64,000 nucleotides of DNA from Rhodospirillum sp. (GCA_013822765.1 PNKY01000002.1:310001-374000), one strand, 5' to 3'. Counted from the first letter of the stretch, positions 7,630 through 16,355 are shown. Translations and numbers: made by a program. The notes: generated by a model from the sequence alone, not told the origin.

Positions 7630-8589
7630 CTAGTCCGAGCGGATCACCACCAGCCGGTCGGCGCCCGATTCCGCGCCCCACACTTCGCCCGGCCGGCCCA
7701 GCAGCTGGCGTACGTTGGCGTCGTCGCGGTCGCTGGGAAAGCTCTTGAAGGTCTCGGTCGCAGGATCGAAGCGCACGATGGCGTTGGCGCCGAAATCGGT
7801 CAGCCACACCCTGTCCTGGTCGTCGACATAGACTGCATAGGTCTTCGGCCCGTCGCCGGGCAGGCGCCAGCTGTGCCAGCTGTGGGTCGCGGGATCGTAA
7901 GCGGACACCTGTCCCGACTTCCATTCGCTGACCCAGATGCGGCCCTTGGAATCCGACCAGACGCGGCGCGCGCCCTGGTCCTTGGTCGGCGGCTCGATAA
8001 TCATGGACTTGCCGGTCGCGGCGTCGATGCGCGCGATGTGACTGCCGGCGAGCGAGGCGTAATAGACCGTGCCGTCCGGGGTCGCGGTGATGCCGTACGG
8101 CCCGCGGCCCTCCGGATCGTTATAGACAGCCATCTTTCCCGTCGCGGGATCGAGCGATCCATAGATGCCATTCTGCCCGGTGAACCACAGGATGCCGTCC
8201 TTGCCGAACGCGGCGGTGTTGAGGTTGGCGCTGTCGTCGGGATCGGGCAGAGGATAGGTCTTCACCTCCAAGGTAGCGGGGTCGACCCGGACAATGGCGT
8301 TGAGCCCGCCATCGGTCACCCAGGCAGCGCCATCGGGCCCGACGATCACGCCGTGCGGCGCCGAGTCCTCGCCCAGCGGCACCTGCTTGACCTCGCCGCT
8401 CTTGGGATCGAGACGTCCGAGCGCGCCCTGGCCCTGGGCGGTGTACCACACCGTGCCGTCAGGAGCGGGTGCGACATCATGGGGTCCGGCGCCCTCGGGG
8501 ACCGGAAAATATTGCACCGTTTCCGCATGGGCCGCCGACAGCGCGAGCGCGAAACATCCGACCGTGGCAAGCAACGCCAGTGGCTTCAT
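7630..8589 (-). CDS. Secreted Vgb-like (virginiamycin B lyase family) beta-propeller
   Basis: 319 residues from ATG 8589, which has GGAGGAT upstream and opens a signal peptide (KPLALLATVGCFALALSAAHA). The frame is open to 8694, but the extension is Cys-rich and implausible. The mature part is a series of about seven repeats with G-P-D-G-x-x-W or W-F-T patterns (PDGTVWYTAQGQGALGRLD, KDGILWFTGQNGIYGSLD), the SMP-30/NHL-type six- or seven-bladed propeller. Vgb from staphylococci linearises streptogramin B. Secreted proteobacterial relatives are mostly of unknown function, so lyase activity is not claimed. Confidence 0.82.
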   Translation of the reverse strand: MKPLALLATVGCFALALSAAHAETVQYFPVPEGAGPHDVAPAPDGTVWYTAQGQGALGRLDPKSGEVKQVPLGEDSAPHGVIVGPDGAAWVTDGGLNAIVRVDPATLEVKTYPLPDPDDSANLNTAAFGKDGILWFTGQNGIYGSLDPATGKMAVYNDPEGRGPYGITATPDGTVYYASLAGSHIARIDAATGKSMIIEPPTKDQGARRVWSDSKGRIWVSEWKSGQVSAYDPATHSWHSWRLPGDGPKTYAVYVDDQDRVWLTDFGANAIVRFDPATETFKSFPSDRDDANVRQLLGRPGEVWGAESGADRLVVIRSD

Positions 8590-8752
8590 GGCAACATCCT
8601 CCGGGCAATTGCAGCAACACTGACATGTGTTGCCGGCGGCCGGTCCGCAATGGCAGCTCGACCCAAATTGACCAGCATTGCAACGCCTTGCCACCCTCTC
8701 GGTTGACTCCTCGAGAACCGTTCAACGGCAAGCCGGAACAGGAGGTAGCACC

Positions 8753-9190
8753 ATGCAGATTCGGGAAGTTATGAGCCGCGATGTGATCCTGGCCAGCCCC
8801 CGCCAGACCATCGGCGAGGTGGCGCAGATGATGGCGGCACGCGACATCGGATTCATGCCGGTTGGCGACGATGACCGCCTCGTCGGGATGATCACCGATC
8901 GTGACATCGTGGTGCGCGGCGTCGCCGCCGGGAAAGGGCCGGACACGCCGGTCTCCGAGGTCATGACGCAGGACGTCAAATATTGCTTCGAGGATGAGGA
9001 CATCGACCATGTGGTCACCAACATGGGCGTGAACCAGGTGCGCCGTTTTCCGGTCATGAACCGCAACAAGCGTCTGGTCGGGATCGTGACCTTGGCCGAC
9101 GCCGCGCTGGAGCACGATCCGGTGGTAGTGGGAGAGGCGCTCCTGCGCGTGGTCGAGCCCGGCGGCGATCATTGCCAGTCGGCGGCTTAG
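8753..9190 (+). CDS. Tandem CBS-domain protein
   Basis: 145 residues from ATG 8753 with an AGGAGG site seven bases before. Two CBS motifs make up the whole protein: VMSRDVILASPRQTIGEVAQ with GMITDRDIVVRGV for the first, and VMTQDVKYCFEDEDI with LVGIVTLADAAL for the second. CBS pairs bind adenosine nucleotides (AMP, ATP, SAM) and regulate partners. Stand-alone versions like this are known as stress or energy sensors. It is divergent from the Vgb-like gene across 163 bp. Confidence 0.9.
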   Translation: MQIREVMSRDVILASPRQTIGEVAQMMAARDIGFMPVGDDDRLVGMITDRDIVVRGVAAGKGPDTPVSEVMTQDVKYCFEDEDIDHVVTNMGVNQVRRFPVMNRNKRLVGIVTLADAALEHDPVVVGEALLRVVEPGGDHCQSAA

Positions 9191-9196
9191 CGTCCA

Positions 9197-9233
9197 AAGA
9201 AAACGCCGCGCTCCGATCGCTCGAAGCGCGGCG
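9197..9233 (-). terminator. Intrinsic terminator of the solute-binding protein gene
   Basis: Arms CGCCGCGCT (9204-9212) and AGCGCGGCG (9225-9233) pair perfectly over 9 bp. Read on the minus strand, the hairpin is followed by TTTTCTTT, giving a good rho-independent terminator for the gene ending at 9251. In the plus direction there is no T-run for the CBS gene. Confidence 0.75.
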
Positions 9234-9250
9234 CGCAGAGGGAGGCGGCG

Positions 9251-10366
9251 CTACTGGATGTTGGCGCCCACCACCGTGTCCCATTGCTTAGTGATGGTTT
9301 CCTTGAACTTGCCTTGCAGCTCCAGGCTGGGGAATAGCGCCGACTCGTAGGCGGCCGCGGGCGGCAGCTTGTCGAGCAGTTCCTGCGGAACCTTGCCGCG
9401 CTTCACCAGGTCCTGGAACCGGATCGGGTGGCAATAGCCCTTCAGCCACGTGATCTGGCTTTCGTCCGAATAGAGGTGCTCCATCCACAGCTTCGCGGCA
9501 TTCGGATGGGGCGCGTAGGCGCTGATCGCCTGCACATAGACGCCGGCGACCACGCCGGTCTTCGGGACGATGGTCTTCACCGGAGGATTGCCCTTCAGCG
9601 TGTCGTTGTCCCCGAGCGACAGGTAGTCCCAGCGCACCGTGATCGGCGTTGTGCCCTGGGCTAGCGCCGCGGCGCTGCCGCCGGTTGGCACCAGGTTGCC
9701 GAGCTTGTTGAGTTCGGCGAAGAACTTCAGCCCCTCTTCCGCTGCCGTGTCAGCATTGCCGCCGCTGGCCGAGAGGCCGGCTGCGAACACGCTCATGATC
9801 GACTGATTGGAGGTGCGCGGATCGCCGCCCAGCGCCACCATGTTGGCATACTCCGGCTTCTTGAGATCGGCCCAGTCCTGCGGCGGGTTCGGCACCAAGT
9901 CGGCGTTCACCTCGAACGACAGGACGCCGTAATAGTCGCCGTACCAATAGCCTTCGGGGTCCTTCTGCGCCTCCGGGATGCTGTCCCAGGTCGAGACCTT
10001 GTAGGGCTGCAGCAGGCCTTCCGCCTTGGACGACGGACCGAACGACAGGCCGACGTCGATGACATCCGGCGACTGCGGTCCCTTGTTGCCCTTGTTGGCC
10101 TTGATGGCCTCGATCTCGTCGCCCGAGCCCGCGTCGGGGTCGAGCTCGTTCAGTTTCAGGAACGGGTATTTGGTCTTGAAGTCGGCGATGACGTCGCCAT
10201 AGGCGCACCAATCGTGCGGCACCGCGATGATGGTGAGTTCGCCCTCTTTCTTTGCCGCCGCGACCAGATCGCTCATCGCATCGGCCATGGCCGCGTTGCT
10301 GGCAGCCAGAAAAGCAGCCACGGACAGCGATCCGATCGCGGTCCGCAGCAGGAACGCCTGTTTCAT
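9251..10366 (-). CDS. ABC transporter extracellular solute-binding protein, orphan
   Basis: 371 residues from ATG 10366 (GGAGGGAGAAG upstream). The signal peptide is KQAFLLRTAIGSLSVAAFLAASNAAMA, cleaved near AMA-DAM. The body resembles periplasmic binding proteins of the PotD/AfuA class (SBP_bac_6/8): KKEGELTIIAVPHDWC at the start, DVIDVGLSFGPSSKAEGLL, WYGDYYGVLSFEVN, and a C-terminal ISAYAPHPNAAKLWMEHL. These bind polyamines, ferric iron or small organic solutes. There is no permease or ATPase next to it, so its transporter must be encoded elsewhere. It is divergent from the DeoR gene at 10664 and is a likely target of it. Confidence 0.83.
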   Translation of the reverse strand: MKQAFLLRTAIGSLSVAAFLAASNAAMADAMSDLVAAAKKEGELTIIAVPHDWCAYGDVIADFKTKYPFLKLNELDPDAGSGDEIEAIKANKGNKGPQSPDVIDVGLSFGPSSKAEGLLQPYKVSTWDSIPEAQKDPEGYWYGDYYGVLSFEVNADLVPNPPQDWADLKKPEYANMVALGGDPRTSNQSIMSVFAAGLSASGGNADTAAEEGLKFFAELNKLGNLVPTGGSAAALAQGTTPITVRWDYLSLGDNDTLKGNPPVKTIVPKTGVVAGVYVQAISAYAPHPNAAKLWMEHLYSDESQITWLKGYCHPIRFQDLVKRGKVPQELLDKLPPAAAYESALFPSLELQGKFKETITKQWDTVVGANIQ

Positions 10367-10663
10367 GCTTCTCTCCCTCCGAAAGCCGGTGCGGGCAGCG
10401 ACCCGCAGGCCCTGTCTTTGGTTCTTGTGAATTTGATCCGGCGAGCCGCTTCTGGCAGGGTCGCGGCCGGCCACGCCTTGCCGTTCTTGTTGGTTCGCAC
10501 TGCCAGACTTGAGGGGAAACTATCACGCGTTCTGTTGCCCTTCAATGCTCATATTTGTAACTTTGCACAGTTGGCCCGTCATAAATGCGCAACTTGCCAC
10601 ATGACCGATTCGGTCATTTTCAGGTATAGAGACGGGCAGGTTTCAGATCAGGATGGGGACACC
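10367..10663. promoter_or_regulatory. Divergent promoter region, solute-binding protein / DeoR regulator
   Basis: 297 nt without a credible gene. It is more AT-rich near 10540-10630 than the surroundings and contains the 17-nt palindrome described separately at 10601-10617. Transcription should start in both directions from here. Confidence 0.5.
10601..10617. promoter_or_regulatory. Perfect 17-nt palindromic operator candidate
   Basis: ATGACCGA-T-TCGGTCAT, with 8-bp arms and one central base, 47 bp before the DeoR start. Perfect symmetry of this size suits a dimeric helix-turn-helix repressor. The DeoR-type regulator next door is the obvious candidate, controlling itself and the divergent transport gene. 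Confidence 0.6.
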
Positions 10664-11437
10664 ATGAGTGGTTCACAAAGATTGTCCAAGAGGGACCGCC
10701 AGCAACGCATCCTCGCAGAGCTTCGCGTCTCCGCGACATTGCGCATTTCCGAGCTGGCGACGGAGCTTGGGGTTTCCTACGAGACGATCCGCCGCGATCT
10801 CGAGGAGATGGGAGAGAGCGGCCTCATCAACCGCACCTATGGCGGCGCGGTCGCGCGGCCGTTCGGTTTCGAGCCCGCCTGGAGCGAGCGCGCCAACGCG
10901 ATGACCGCCGAGCGCGAGCACATCGCCTCGCTGGCGATCCGCTTCGTGCGGCCGGGCGAGGTGCTGATGATCGACGCCGGGTCCACCACGTTGCACTTCG
11001 CGCGCCGGCTGGCGGCGGAGCTCAAGGACCTCACCGTCATCACCAACAGCTTCGCCGTTGCGCAGGCGTTGGCGACCAACCCGACGATGACGGTGATCGC
11101 GTGCCCCGGCCGCTACGAAGTGCATGAGGGTGGCGTCGCCGGGCCCGACTGCATCGCGTTTCTCGGCCGCTACAACGCCAATCGCGCCGTCATTGGCGCC
11201 AGCGGCCTGACGCTGGAGGGACCGAACGAGGCCAACTCCAACTCCGCCGCCGTCAAGCGCGCGATGTTCGCGCGCGCGCAGGAGCGCATCCTGCTGATCG
11301 ACCATCTCAAGTTCGGCGCACCGAACCTGGAGGTCGTCTGCCCGCTGAACGAGGTCAATCGCATCGTGACCGACAAGGCGCCGTCGCGCGACATGGCGCT
11401 CGCGCTGCGCAAGGCGGAGATCGAGCTCAACCTGTAA
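10664..11437 (+). CDS. DeoR/GlpR-family transcriptional regulator
   Basis: 257 residues from ATG 10664. The N-terminal DeoR winged helix covers residues 1-60, with the recognition region RISELATELGVSYETIRRDLEEM at about 27-49. The C-terminal DeoRC sensor domain contains the conserved MIDAGSTTLHFA (phosphosugar-binding loop) and VITNSFAVAQAL. DeoR proteins usually repress and are released by phosphorylated sugars. It is divergent from an orphan solute-binding gene with a palindrome between them. The frame remains open far upstream to 10214, but that part is the antisense of the transport gene. Confidence 0.9.
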   Translation: MSGSQRLSKRDRQQRILAELRVSATLRISELATELGVSYETIRRDLEEMGESGLINRTYGGAVARPFGFEPAWSERANAMTAEREHIASLAIRFVRPGEVLMIDAGSTTLHFARRLAAELKDLTVITNSFAVAQALATNPTMTVIACPGRYEVHEGGVAGPDCIAFLGRYNANRAVIGASGLTLEGPNEANSNSAAVKRAMFARAQERILLIDHLKFGAPNLEVVCPLNEVNRIVTDKAPSRDMALALRKAEIELNL

Positions 11438-11452
11438 AGCAGGTGCCGCGAT

Positions 11453-12667
11453 CTAGAGCAGCTCGTCGATCACCTTGAGCCAGGCCGGCAGGCAGATCTT
11501 GCGCTGGTCATAGTGTTCAACGACGAAGCGGCGCGCTTCCGCACGCATGGCGGTGAAGCGCTCCGGATGCCGGCAGGCCTCGATCAGCGATTTCGACAGC
11601 GCGCCGAAATCAAAGAAGTTATGCAGCAGACCGTTCTTGCCGGGCTCGATGATGTCGCGCACCGGCGGCGTGTCCGATCCCATGAACACGACCTCGCAGG
11701 CCATCGATTCCATCGAGGACCAGGACAACACGAACGGGTAGGTGTAGTAGACGTGCGCCCACGACAACGACAGCGCGGTCAGCATGGTGTCGTGCGGCAC
11801 TGGCCCGGTGAAGTGGACGCGGGAATAGTCGATCCGGTCGCCCATCTCCTTCTTCATGTGCGCGCCCCAGGTGCCGCCACCCGGCGCCGCGATCCCATAG
11901 CCGGAGGCCTTGTCGGAGCCAATCATCAGCACGCGGACATCCGGCACCGCCTCCAGCAACGCTGGCAGCGCGCGCATCATGATGTGGAAGCCGCGCATCG
12001 GCTCGAACACGCGGTTGATGAAGGTGACGATCGGGGTCGAGCCGTCGATTTCCTTGTCGCCGAGTTTCAGCTTGGCGTTCGGCACGCGCCTGATGCGGTC
12101 GGTGTCGATGCCTTCGTGGATGACCAGCGCCCGCTCGCGGAACGCGATGGGAAAGGCGCTGGCCTGGAACGGCGTCGGGCAGATGATGCGATCGGCGTCG
12201 GCATAGGCCATGCTCATGACGGCATTCTTGGCGTGGACCCTGAAGGGTTCCGTGACGCCGATTTCCTTGAACTCGGGGTCGAAGCCGACATCGCCGCCAG
12301 TTGAACGGTAATAGAATTCGCCGACCATGATCTGCCGAGCGCTCGGGAAGATTTCCTTCATGAAGGTGGTCTCGCCCCAGGCCGGATGGCCGATGACGAG
12401 GTCGGGCACGAACCCGTCCTGCTTCAGCCGCAGCGCGCAATCCGCGGCGGCGCTCCCGCGGATCAGGTCGGCCTCGGCGCGCACCGCGAGGTCGAGGATT
12501 CCGGCGGTCGAGGACCGGTTGCTCTTCCACTGCAGCAGGGGAACGCCATCGGCCTGCCGGCCGCCTTGCGCGATCGCGAAGCACTGGTGGCCAGCCGCCT
12601 TCAGCGATGGCAGCAGGAATTCGAAACGGCCGGGGAAGTTGTTGTGGACGAAAAGAATTCTGGCCAT
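11453..12667 (-). CDS. Glycosyltransferase, GT4-type
   Basis: 404 residues from ATG 12667. The start ARILFVHNNFPGRFEFLLPSL is characteristic of the group-4 N-terminal domain (Glyco_trans_4_3). The C-terminal half has the GT-B sugar-nucleotide domain: PIVTFINRVFEPMRGFHIMMRALP, DVRVLMIGSD, and the EX7E-like segment SWSSMESMACEVVFMGSD. It would transfer a hexose from a nucleotide-sugar onto a polysaccharide or lipid acceptor. It is alone, divergent from the SorC regulator, so its acceptor cannot be inferred. The upstream in-frame start at 12796 would overlap the regulator promoter and is rejected. Confidence 0.83.
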   Translation of the reverse strand: MARILFVHNNFPGRFEFLLPSLKAAGHQCFAIAQGGRQADGVPLLQWKSNRSSTAGILDLAVRAEADLIRGSAAADCALRLKQDGFVPDLVIGHPAWGETTFMKEIFPSARQIMVGEFYYRSTGGDVGFDPEFKEIGVTEPFRVHAKNAVMSMAYADADRIICPTPFQASAFPIAFRERALVIHEGIDTDRIRRVPNAKLKLGDKEIDGSTPIVTFINRVFEPMRGFHIMMRALPALLEAVPDVRVLMIGSDKASGYGIAAPGGGTWGAHMKKEMGDRIDYSRVHFTGPVPHDTMLTALSLSWAHVYYTYPFVLSWSSMESMACEVVFMGSDTPPVRDIIEPGKNGLLHNFFDFGALSKSLIEACRHPERFTAMRAEARRFVVEHYDQRKICLPAWLKVIDELL

Positions 12668-12761
12668 TTGGGCACGTAATTTCGTTTGCCGGCGGGGCCG
12701 CAGAATCTCCGCATCGTGCGACGCGGTCAAGGCGCGAACGGAAAGGTAGCCCAGCGTGCTC

Positions 12762-12790
12762 TTGACAAGCGCAACGGTCCGTCGTCTTAT
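12762..12790 (+). promoter_or_regulatory. Candidate sigma-70 promoter of the polyol operon
   Basis: A perfect TTGACA at 12762-12767, a 17-nt spacer and TCTTAT at 12785-12790. Transcription would begin near 12797, just before the palindrome at 12809, so a bound repressor would block initiation or early elongation. Confidence 0.5.
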
Positions 12791-12800
12791 TTGCACATAA

Positions 12801-12828
12801 GTTCGGTATCTGAACTAAAGTTCAGAAC
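12801..12828. promoter_or_regulatory. Inverted-repeat operator candidate for the SorC regulator
   Basis: TCTGAAC-TAAA-GTTCAGA at 12809-12826 is perfect over 7-bp arms. Around it GTTC and GAAC alternate at 12801-12804, 12812-12815, 12820-12823 and 12825-12828, which gives more than one way to place a dimer. SorC/EryD proteins are tetramers that bind extended repeated sites. Autoregulation at this position is an inference. Confidence 0.55.
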
Positions 12829-12856
12829 ACAAAAAACACGACGGGAAGCGCTCCAG

Positions 12857-13840
12857 GTGCAGGGAAATGATCGCAGCCTCGCGGCACGTGCGGCGTGGCT
12901 CTCCTTCATCGGCGGCTACACGCAGGAAGAGATCGCGCAGAAGCTCGGTCTCTCGCGCGTGAAGATCAATCGCCTGATCGCGGAAGCGACCGAGGCGGGC
13001 TTGGTGCGCGTGTTCGTCGAAGGCAATGACGCCGAGTGCGTGGCGCTCGAGGATCGCATCGCCGCACACTGGAAACTGGATTTTTGCTCCGTGTCTCCCA
13101 CGGTTGGCGAAGGCCCGCTGCCGCTGCGTACTCTCGCGGCAGCGGGCGCACACTATCTTCACAACGTGCTGGAGCGCGGTGAAAAGAAGCTGATCGGGAT
13201 CGGCCACGGCCGAACGCTTGACGAGGTCGTCAAGTATATGCCGCGCGCCAAGCGGCCGAACGTGCGCTTTGTCTCGCTGCTCGGCAGCCTGACGCGCCAC
13301 GCCGCCGCCAATCCGTTCGACGTGATCCATCGCCTGGCCGAGGTTACCGGCGCGGAATGCTACTTCATGCCGGCGCCGTTCTTCGCGGATTCGATGGAGG
13401 ACAAGAAGGTCCTGCTGGGGCAGAAGGGCCTCAAGGACGTGTTCAATCTCGCCCGCGCGGCGGAGCTTTACGTCGTCGGCATCGGCGAGATCGGCGCCCA
13501 CGCGCACATGCTCGCGACCGGCATGATCACCGAGAAGGAGTTGCGCGAGGTGAAGCTGGCGGGGGCGGTCGGCGAAGTGCTCGGCCGCTTCCTGGATAAG
13601 AACGGGCGCGCGGTGCACGCGGGGCTGAACGAGCGCGCGGTCGGCATCAAGCTGGAAGAGATCGAAGGAAAGCCGGTCGTCGCGATCGCCGGCGGCGAAG
13701 ACAAGCCGCAGGCGATCATGGCGTCACTGGAAAGTCGCGTGATTAAAGGCCTGGTCACGGACGAAGCCACTGCAAAGACCATCGTCGAGACCATCGACGC
13801 CGGGGCCAAAGCAGGGGGCCTGCAAAGGGCCAAACGATAA
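12857..13840 (+). CDS. SorC/DeoR-class sugar-binding transcriptional regulator (EryD-like)
   Basis: 327 residues from a GTG at 12857 that follows a GGGAAG site. The longer frame to 12686 would read through the promoter. The helix-turn-helix is at about residues 21-42 (YTQEEIAQKLGLSRVKINRLI), followed by the large SorC effector domain with IGIGHGRTLDEVV, VRFVSLLGSLT, ATGMITEKEL and PVVAIAGGEDK. The length and motifs match EryD, the regulator of erythritol catabolism in Brucella and rhizobia, as I remember it. It lies 25 bp before the transporter genes and is the probable local regulator of the whole polyol operon, responding to a free or phosphorylated polyol. Confidence 0.85.
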   Translation: MQGNDRSLAARAAWLSFIGGYTQEEIAQKLGLSRVKINRLIAEATEAGLVRVFVEGNDAECVALEDRIAAHWKLDFCSVSPTVGEGPLPLRTLAAAGAHYLHNVLERGEKKLIGIGHGRTLDEVVKYMPRAKRPNVRFVSLLGSLTRHAAANPFDVIHRLAEVTGAECYFMPAPFFADSMEDKKVLLGQKGLKDVFNLARAAELYVVGIGEIGAHAHMLATGMITEKELREVKLAGAVGEVLGRFLDKNGRAVHAGLNERAVGIKLEEIEGKPVVAIAGGEDKPQAIMASLESRVIKGLVTDEATAKTIVETIDAGAKAGGLQRAKR

Positions 13841-13865
13841 AGCGATACGGAGAGGAGACAGCACC

Positions 13866-15308
13866 ATGTACGAGAAAGGGCGTGATCTAGCGGCCGCCTT
13901 CGTCAGGAAGCAGGTGAGCCGTCGTGAGCTGATCCAGCGCGCCAGCCAACTCGGCCTCGGCGTCGCCGCGACCAGCTTCTTCGTCAACCAGGCGATGACC
14001 CAGGCGATGGCCGCCGACTTCGACTGGCAGAAGCACAAGGGCACCAACCTCAAGCTGCTCTTGAACAAGCACCCCTATGCCGACGCGATGATCGCCGACC
14101 TCGACAATTTCAAGTCGATGACCGGCATGAACGTGACCTACGACATCTTTCCGGAGGACGTCTATTTCGACAAGGTGACGGCCGCGCTGTCGTCCGGCTC
14201 CAGCGAATACGACGCCTTCATGACCGGCGCCTACATGACCTGGACCTATGGCCCCGCGGGCTGGATCGAAGATCTCAACGAATACATCCAGGACGCCGGC
14301 CGGACCAATCCCAACTACAACTGGGACGACGTGCTGCCGGGCCTGCGCGCCTCGACCGCGTGGAACGGCGTGCCGGGCGGCGAGCTCGGCTCGGCGGACG
14401 CCAAGCAGTGGTGCATCCCCTGGGGCTACGAGCTCAACAACATCTCCTATAACCAGAAGATGTTCGAGAAGGCCGGCGTGAAGCCACCGAAGAACCTGCC
14501 GGAGATGGTCGAGACCTCGGCCAAGCTCACCAAGGATCTCGGCGGCCCATACGGCGTCGGCGTCCGCGGCTCGCGTTCCTGGGCCAGCATCCATCCGGGC
14601 TTCCTCTCTGGCTATTCCAACTATGGCCAGCGCGACTTCACCGTCACCGACGGCAAGCTCAAGGCCGCGATGAACACCAAGGAGTCCAAGGCCTATCACG
14701 AGCTGTGGGTGAAGATGATCCAGGATTCCGGCCCGAAGAACTGGTCGACCTACACCTGGTACCAGGTCGGCACCGATCTCGGCGCCGGCGCCTCGGCCAT
14801 GATCTTCGACGCCGACATCCTCGGCTACTTCATGAACGGCGGCGACAACAAGGAGAAGGGCAACATCGGCTACGCGCCCTTCGCCGCCAACCCGTCGGCG
14901 TCGGCTCCGACGCCGAACGTCTGGATCTGGTCGCTGGCGCTGTCCAGCTACTCGAACCAGAAGGACGCCGCCTGGTACTTCATGCAGTGGGCCTCCTCGG
15001 TCGAGCATGACCTGTTCGGCGCCCGCAAGATGGACTTCGTCAACCCGGTCCGCGCCTCGGTCTGGAAGGACGAGGAGTTCCGCGGCCGCATCGACAAGTC
15101 CTATCCGGGCTATCTCGAGCAGCACGACGTCTCGGCGCCCGGCGCCAAGATCTACTTCACGGCCCAGCCACTGTTCTTCGACCTCACGACCCAGTGGGCG
15201 GAGACGCTGCAGAAGATGGTGGCCAAGGAAGTGCCGGTGGACGAGGGGCTGGATCAGCTCGCCGCCAGCGTCGACAAGCAATTGAAGGACGCCGGGTTGG
15301 GCGGATAA
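13866..15308 (+). CDS. ABC sugar/polyol transporter substrate-binding protein (CUT1-type)
   Basis: 480 residues with a strong GGAGAGGAGA site before ATG 13866. The N-terminus has a twin-arginine-like motif SRRELIQRAS followed by a hydrophobic stretch and AMA-ADF cleavage, so export by Tat is plausible. The body is an SBP_bac_1 fold: LLLNKHPYADAMIADLDNF, FDKVTAALSSGSSEYDAFM, WCIPWGYELNNISYNQKMFEKAGV and WIWSLALSSYSNQKDAAWYFMQW. It would deliver a polyol or sugar to the permeases encoded next. An intrinsic terminator immediately after it would raise its level relative to the rest of the operon. Confidence 0.9.
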   Translation: MYEKGRDLAAAFVRKQVSRRELIQRASQLGLGVAATSFFVNQAMTQAMAADFDWQKHKGTNLKLLLNKHPYADAMIADLDNFKSMTGMNVTYDIFPEDVYFDKVTAALSSGSSEYDAFMTGAYMTWTYGPAGWIEDLNEYIQDAGRTNPNYNWDDVLPGLRASTAWNGVPGGELGSADAKQWCIPWGYELNNISYNQKMFEKAGVKPPKNLPEMVETSAKLTKDLGGPYGVGVRGSRSWASIHPGFLSGYSNYGQRDFTVTDGKLKAAMNTKESKAYHELWVKMIQDSGPKNWSTYTWYQVGTDLGAGASAMIFDADILGYFMNGGDNKEKGNIGYAPFAANPSASAPTPNVWIWSLALSSYSNQKDAAWYFMQWASSVEHDLFGARKMDFVNPVRASVWKDEEFRGRIDKSYPGYLEQHDVSAPGAKIYFTAQPLFFDLTTQWAETLQKMVAKEVPVDEGLDQLAASVDKQLKDAGLGG

Positions 15309-15323
15309 GGACCTCCCTGAGCA

Positions 15324-15359
15324 GCGGCAGCCCGGCAGGTCCGGGCTGCCGCCTTTTTT
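15324..15359 (+). terminator. Strong intrinsic terminator inside the transport operon
   Basis: A perfect 12-bp stem (arms at 15324-15335 and 15341-15352) with a 5-nt loop, followed by CTTTTTT. It lies between the binding-protein gene and the first permease, so most transcripts should end here and a fraction read through. Confidence 0.85.
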
Positions 15360-15389
15360 CCGACGCTGACGCCTTGGAAATTTAGACCA

Positions 15390-16355
15390 ATGGCCCTGAC
15401 GGATTCGGTAAGATCGAGCATGACCACCGCGACTCCGCAGACCGCGACCGCACCACGGCGGCCAGGCCGGCACCGGCTAACGCGGCGCGCCTTGCCCTAT
15501 CTGCTGAGCCTGCCGGCCCTGCTGGTCTGCATCGGTATCCTGATCCCGTTCTTCACCGCGGTCTATTACTCGATGATGCGTTATCGGCTGAACCTGCCGA
15601 TGATGAAAGGCTTCATCTGGTTCGATAACTACATCTCGTTCCTGAGCGACGCAGCATTCTGGAACACCATCTCGATCTCGCTGCTCTACGCCTTCGTGAC
15701 GGTGACTGGCGAACTGATCCTCGGCCTCGGCATCGCGCTGCTGCTGGTGCGGCCGACGCGTATCAACAACGCCGTCTCGATCATGCTGCTGCTGCCGCTG
15801 ATGACCGCGCCCGCGCTGGCCGCGCTGATGTGGAAGCTGATGACCAACCCCAACTTCGGCATCCTCAGCTATCTGGTGGGATTACTCGGCTTTACCGACT
15901 TCAGGTGGGCGTCCGATCCATCGACCGCGCTGCTGACGGTCGTGCTGGTCGATGTGTGGGTCTACACGCCCTTTATCATGATCCTGCTGCTGGCCGGCCT
16001 GCGCTCGCTGCCCAAGCAGCCGTTCGAAGCGGCGGCGCTCGATGGCGTGCCGCGCTCGTTCGTGTTCTTCCGCATCACGCTGCCGATGCTGATGCCGTAC
16101 ATCATCACGGCCAGCCTGTTCCGCCTGCTCGATTCGATCCAGCAGTTCGATATCGTCTATTCCATGACCCAGGGCGGGCCTGGCGACACCCTGATGGTGT
16201 TTCAGGTGCAGTCGTACCTGGAGTTCTTCCAATACACCAATGTCGGTCGCTCGGCGGCGTTGTTAATCGTGCTGTGGGCGATCACGTACGCGCTGTCCAA
16301 CCTCTTCATCAAGCACTGGCTGAAGCTGCGCGAACGCGCGCACGGTCCGGCGTGA
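15390..16355 (+). CDS. ABC sugar/polyol transporter permease (first)
   Basis: 321 residues, six predicted membrane helices. The cytoplasmic EAA loop near residues 210-230 reads FEAAALDGVPRSFVFFRITLP, the coupling motif of MalF/UgpA-type permeases. The N-terminus before the first helix is long and basic (APRRPGRHRLTRR). An alternative in-frame ATG at 15420 would shorten it by ten residues, and no start has a strong ribosome site. It forms a heterodimer with the next gene product. Confidence 0.9.
   Translation: MALTDSVRSSMTTATPQTATAPRRPGRHRLTRRALPYLLSLPALLVCIGILIPFFTAVYYSMMRYRLNLPMMKGFIWFDNYISFLSDAAFWNTISISLLYAFVTVTGELILGLGIALLLVRPTRINNAVSIMLLLPLMTAPALAALMWKLMTNPNFGILSYLVGLLGFTDFRWASDPSTALLTVVLVDVWVYTPFIMILLLAGLRSLPKQPFEAAALDGVPRSFVFFRITLPMLMPYIITASLFRLLDSIQQFDIVYSMTQGGPGDTLMVFQVQSYLEFFQYTNVGRSAALLIVLWAITYALSNLFIKHWLKLRERAHGPA

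Noticed and set aside
7630..8589. Streptogramin lyase (resistance)
   Set aside because: Only the propeller repeats are seen and the protein is secreted. Vgb is cytoplasmic, so antibiotic inactivation is not supported.
13887..15473. A 528-codon open frame on the minus strand
   Set aside because: Antisense to the CUT1 binding protein, which has clear family motifs and a ribosome site. The minus frame has none.
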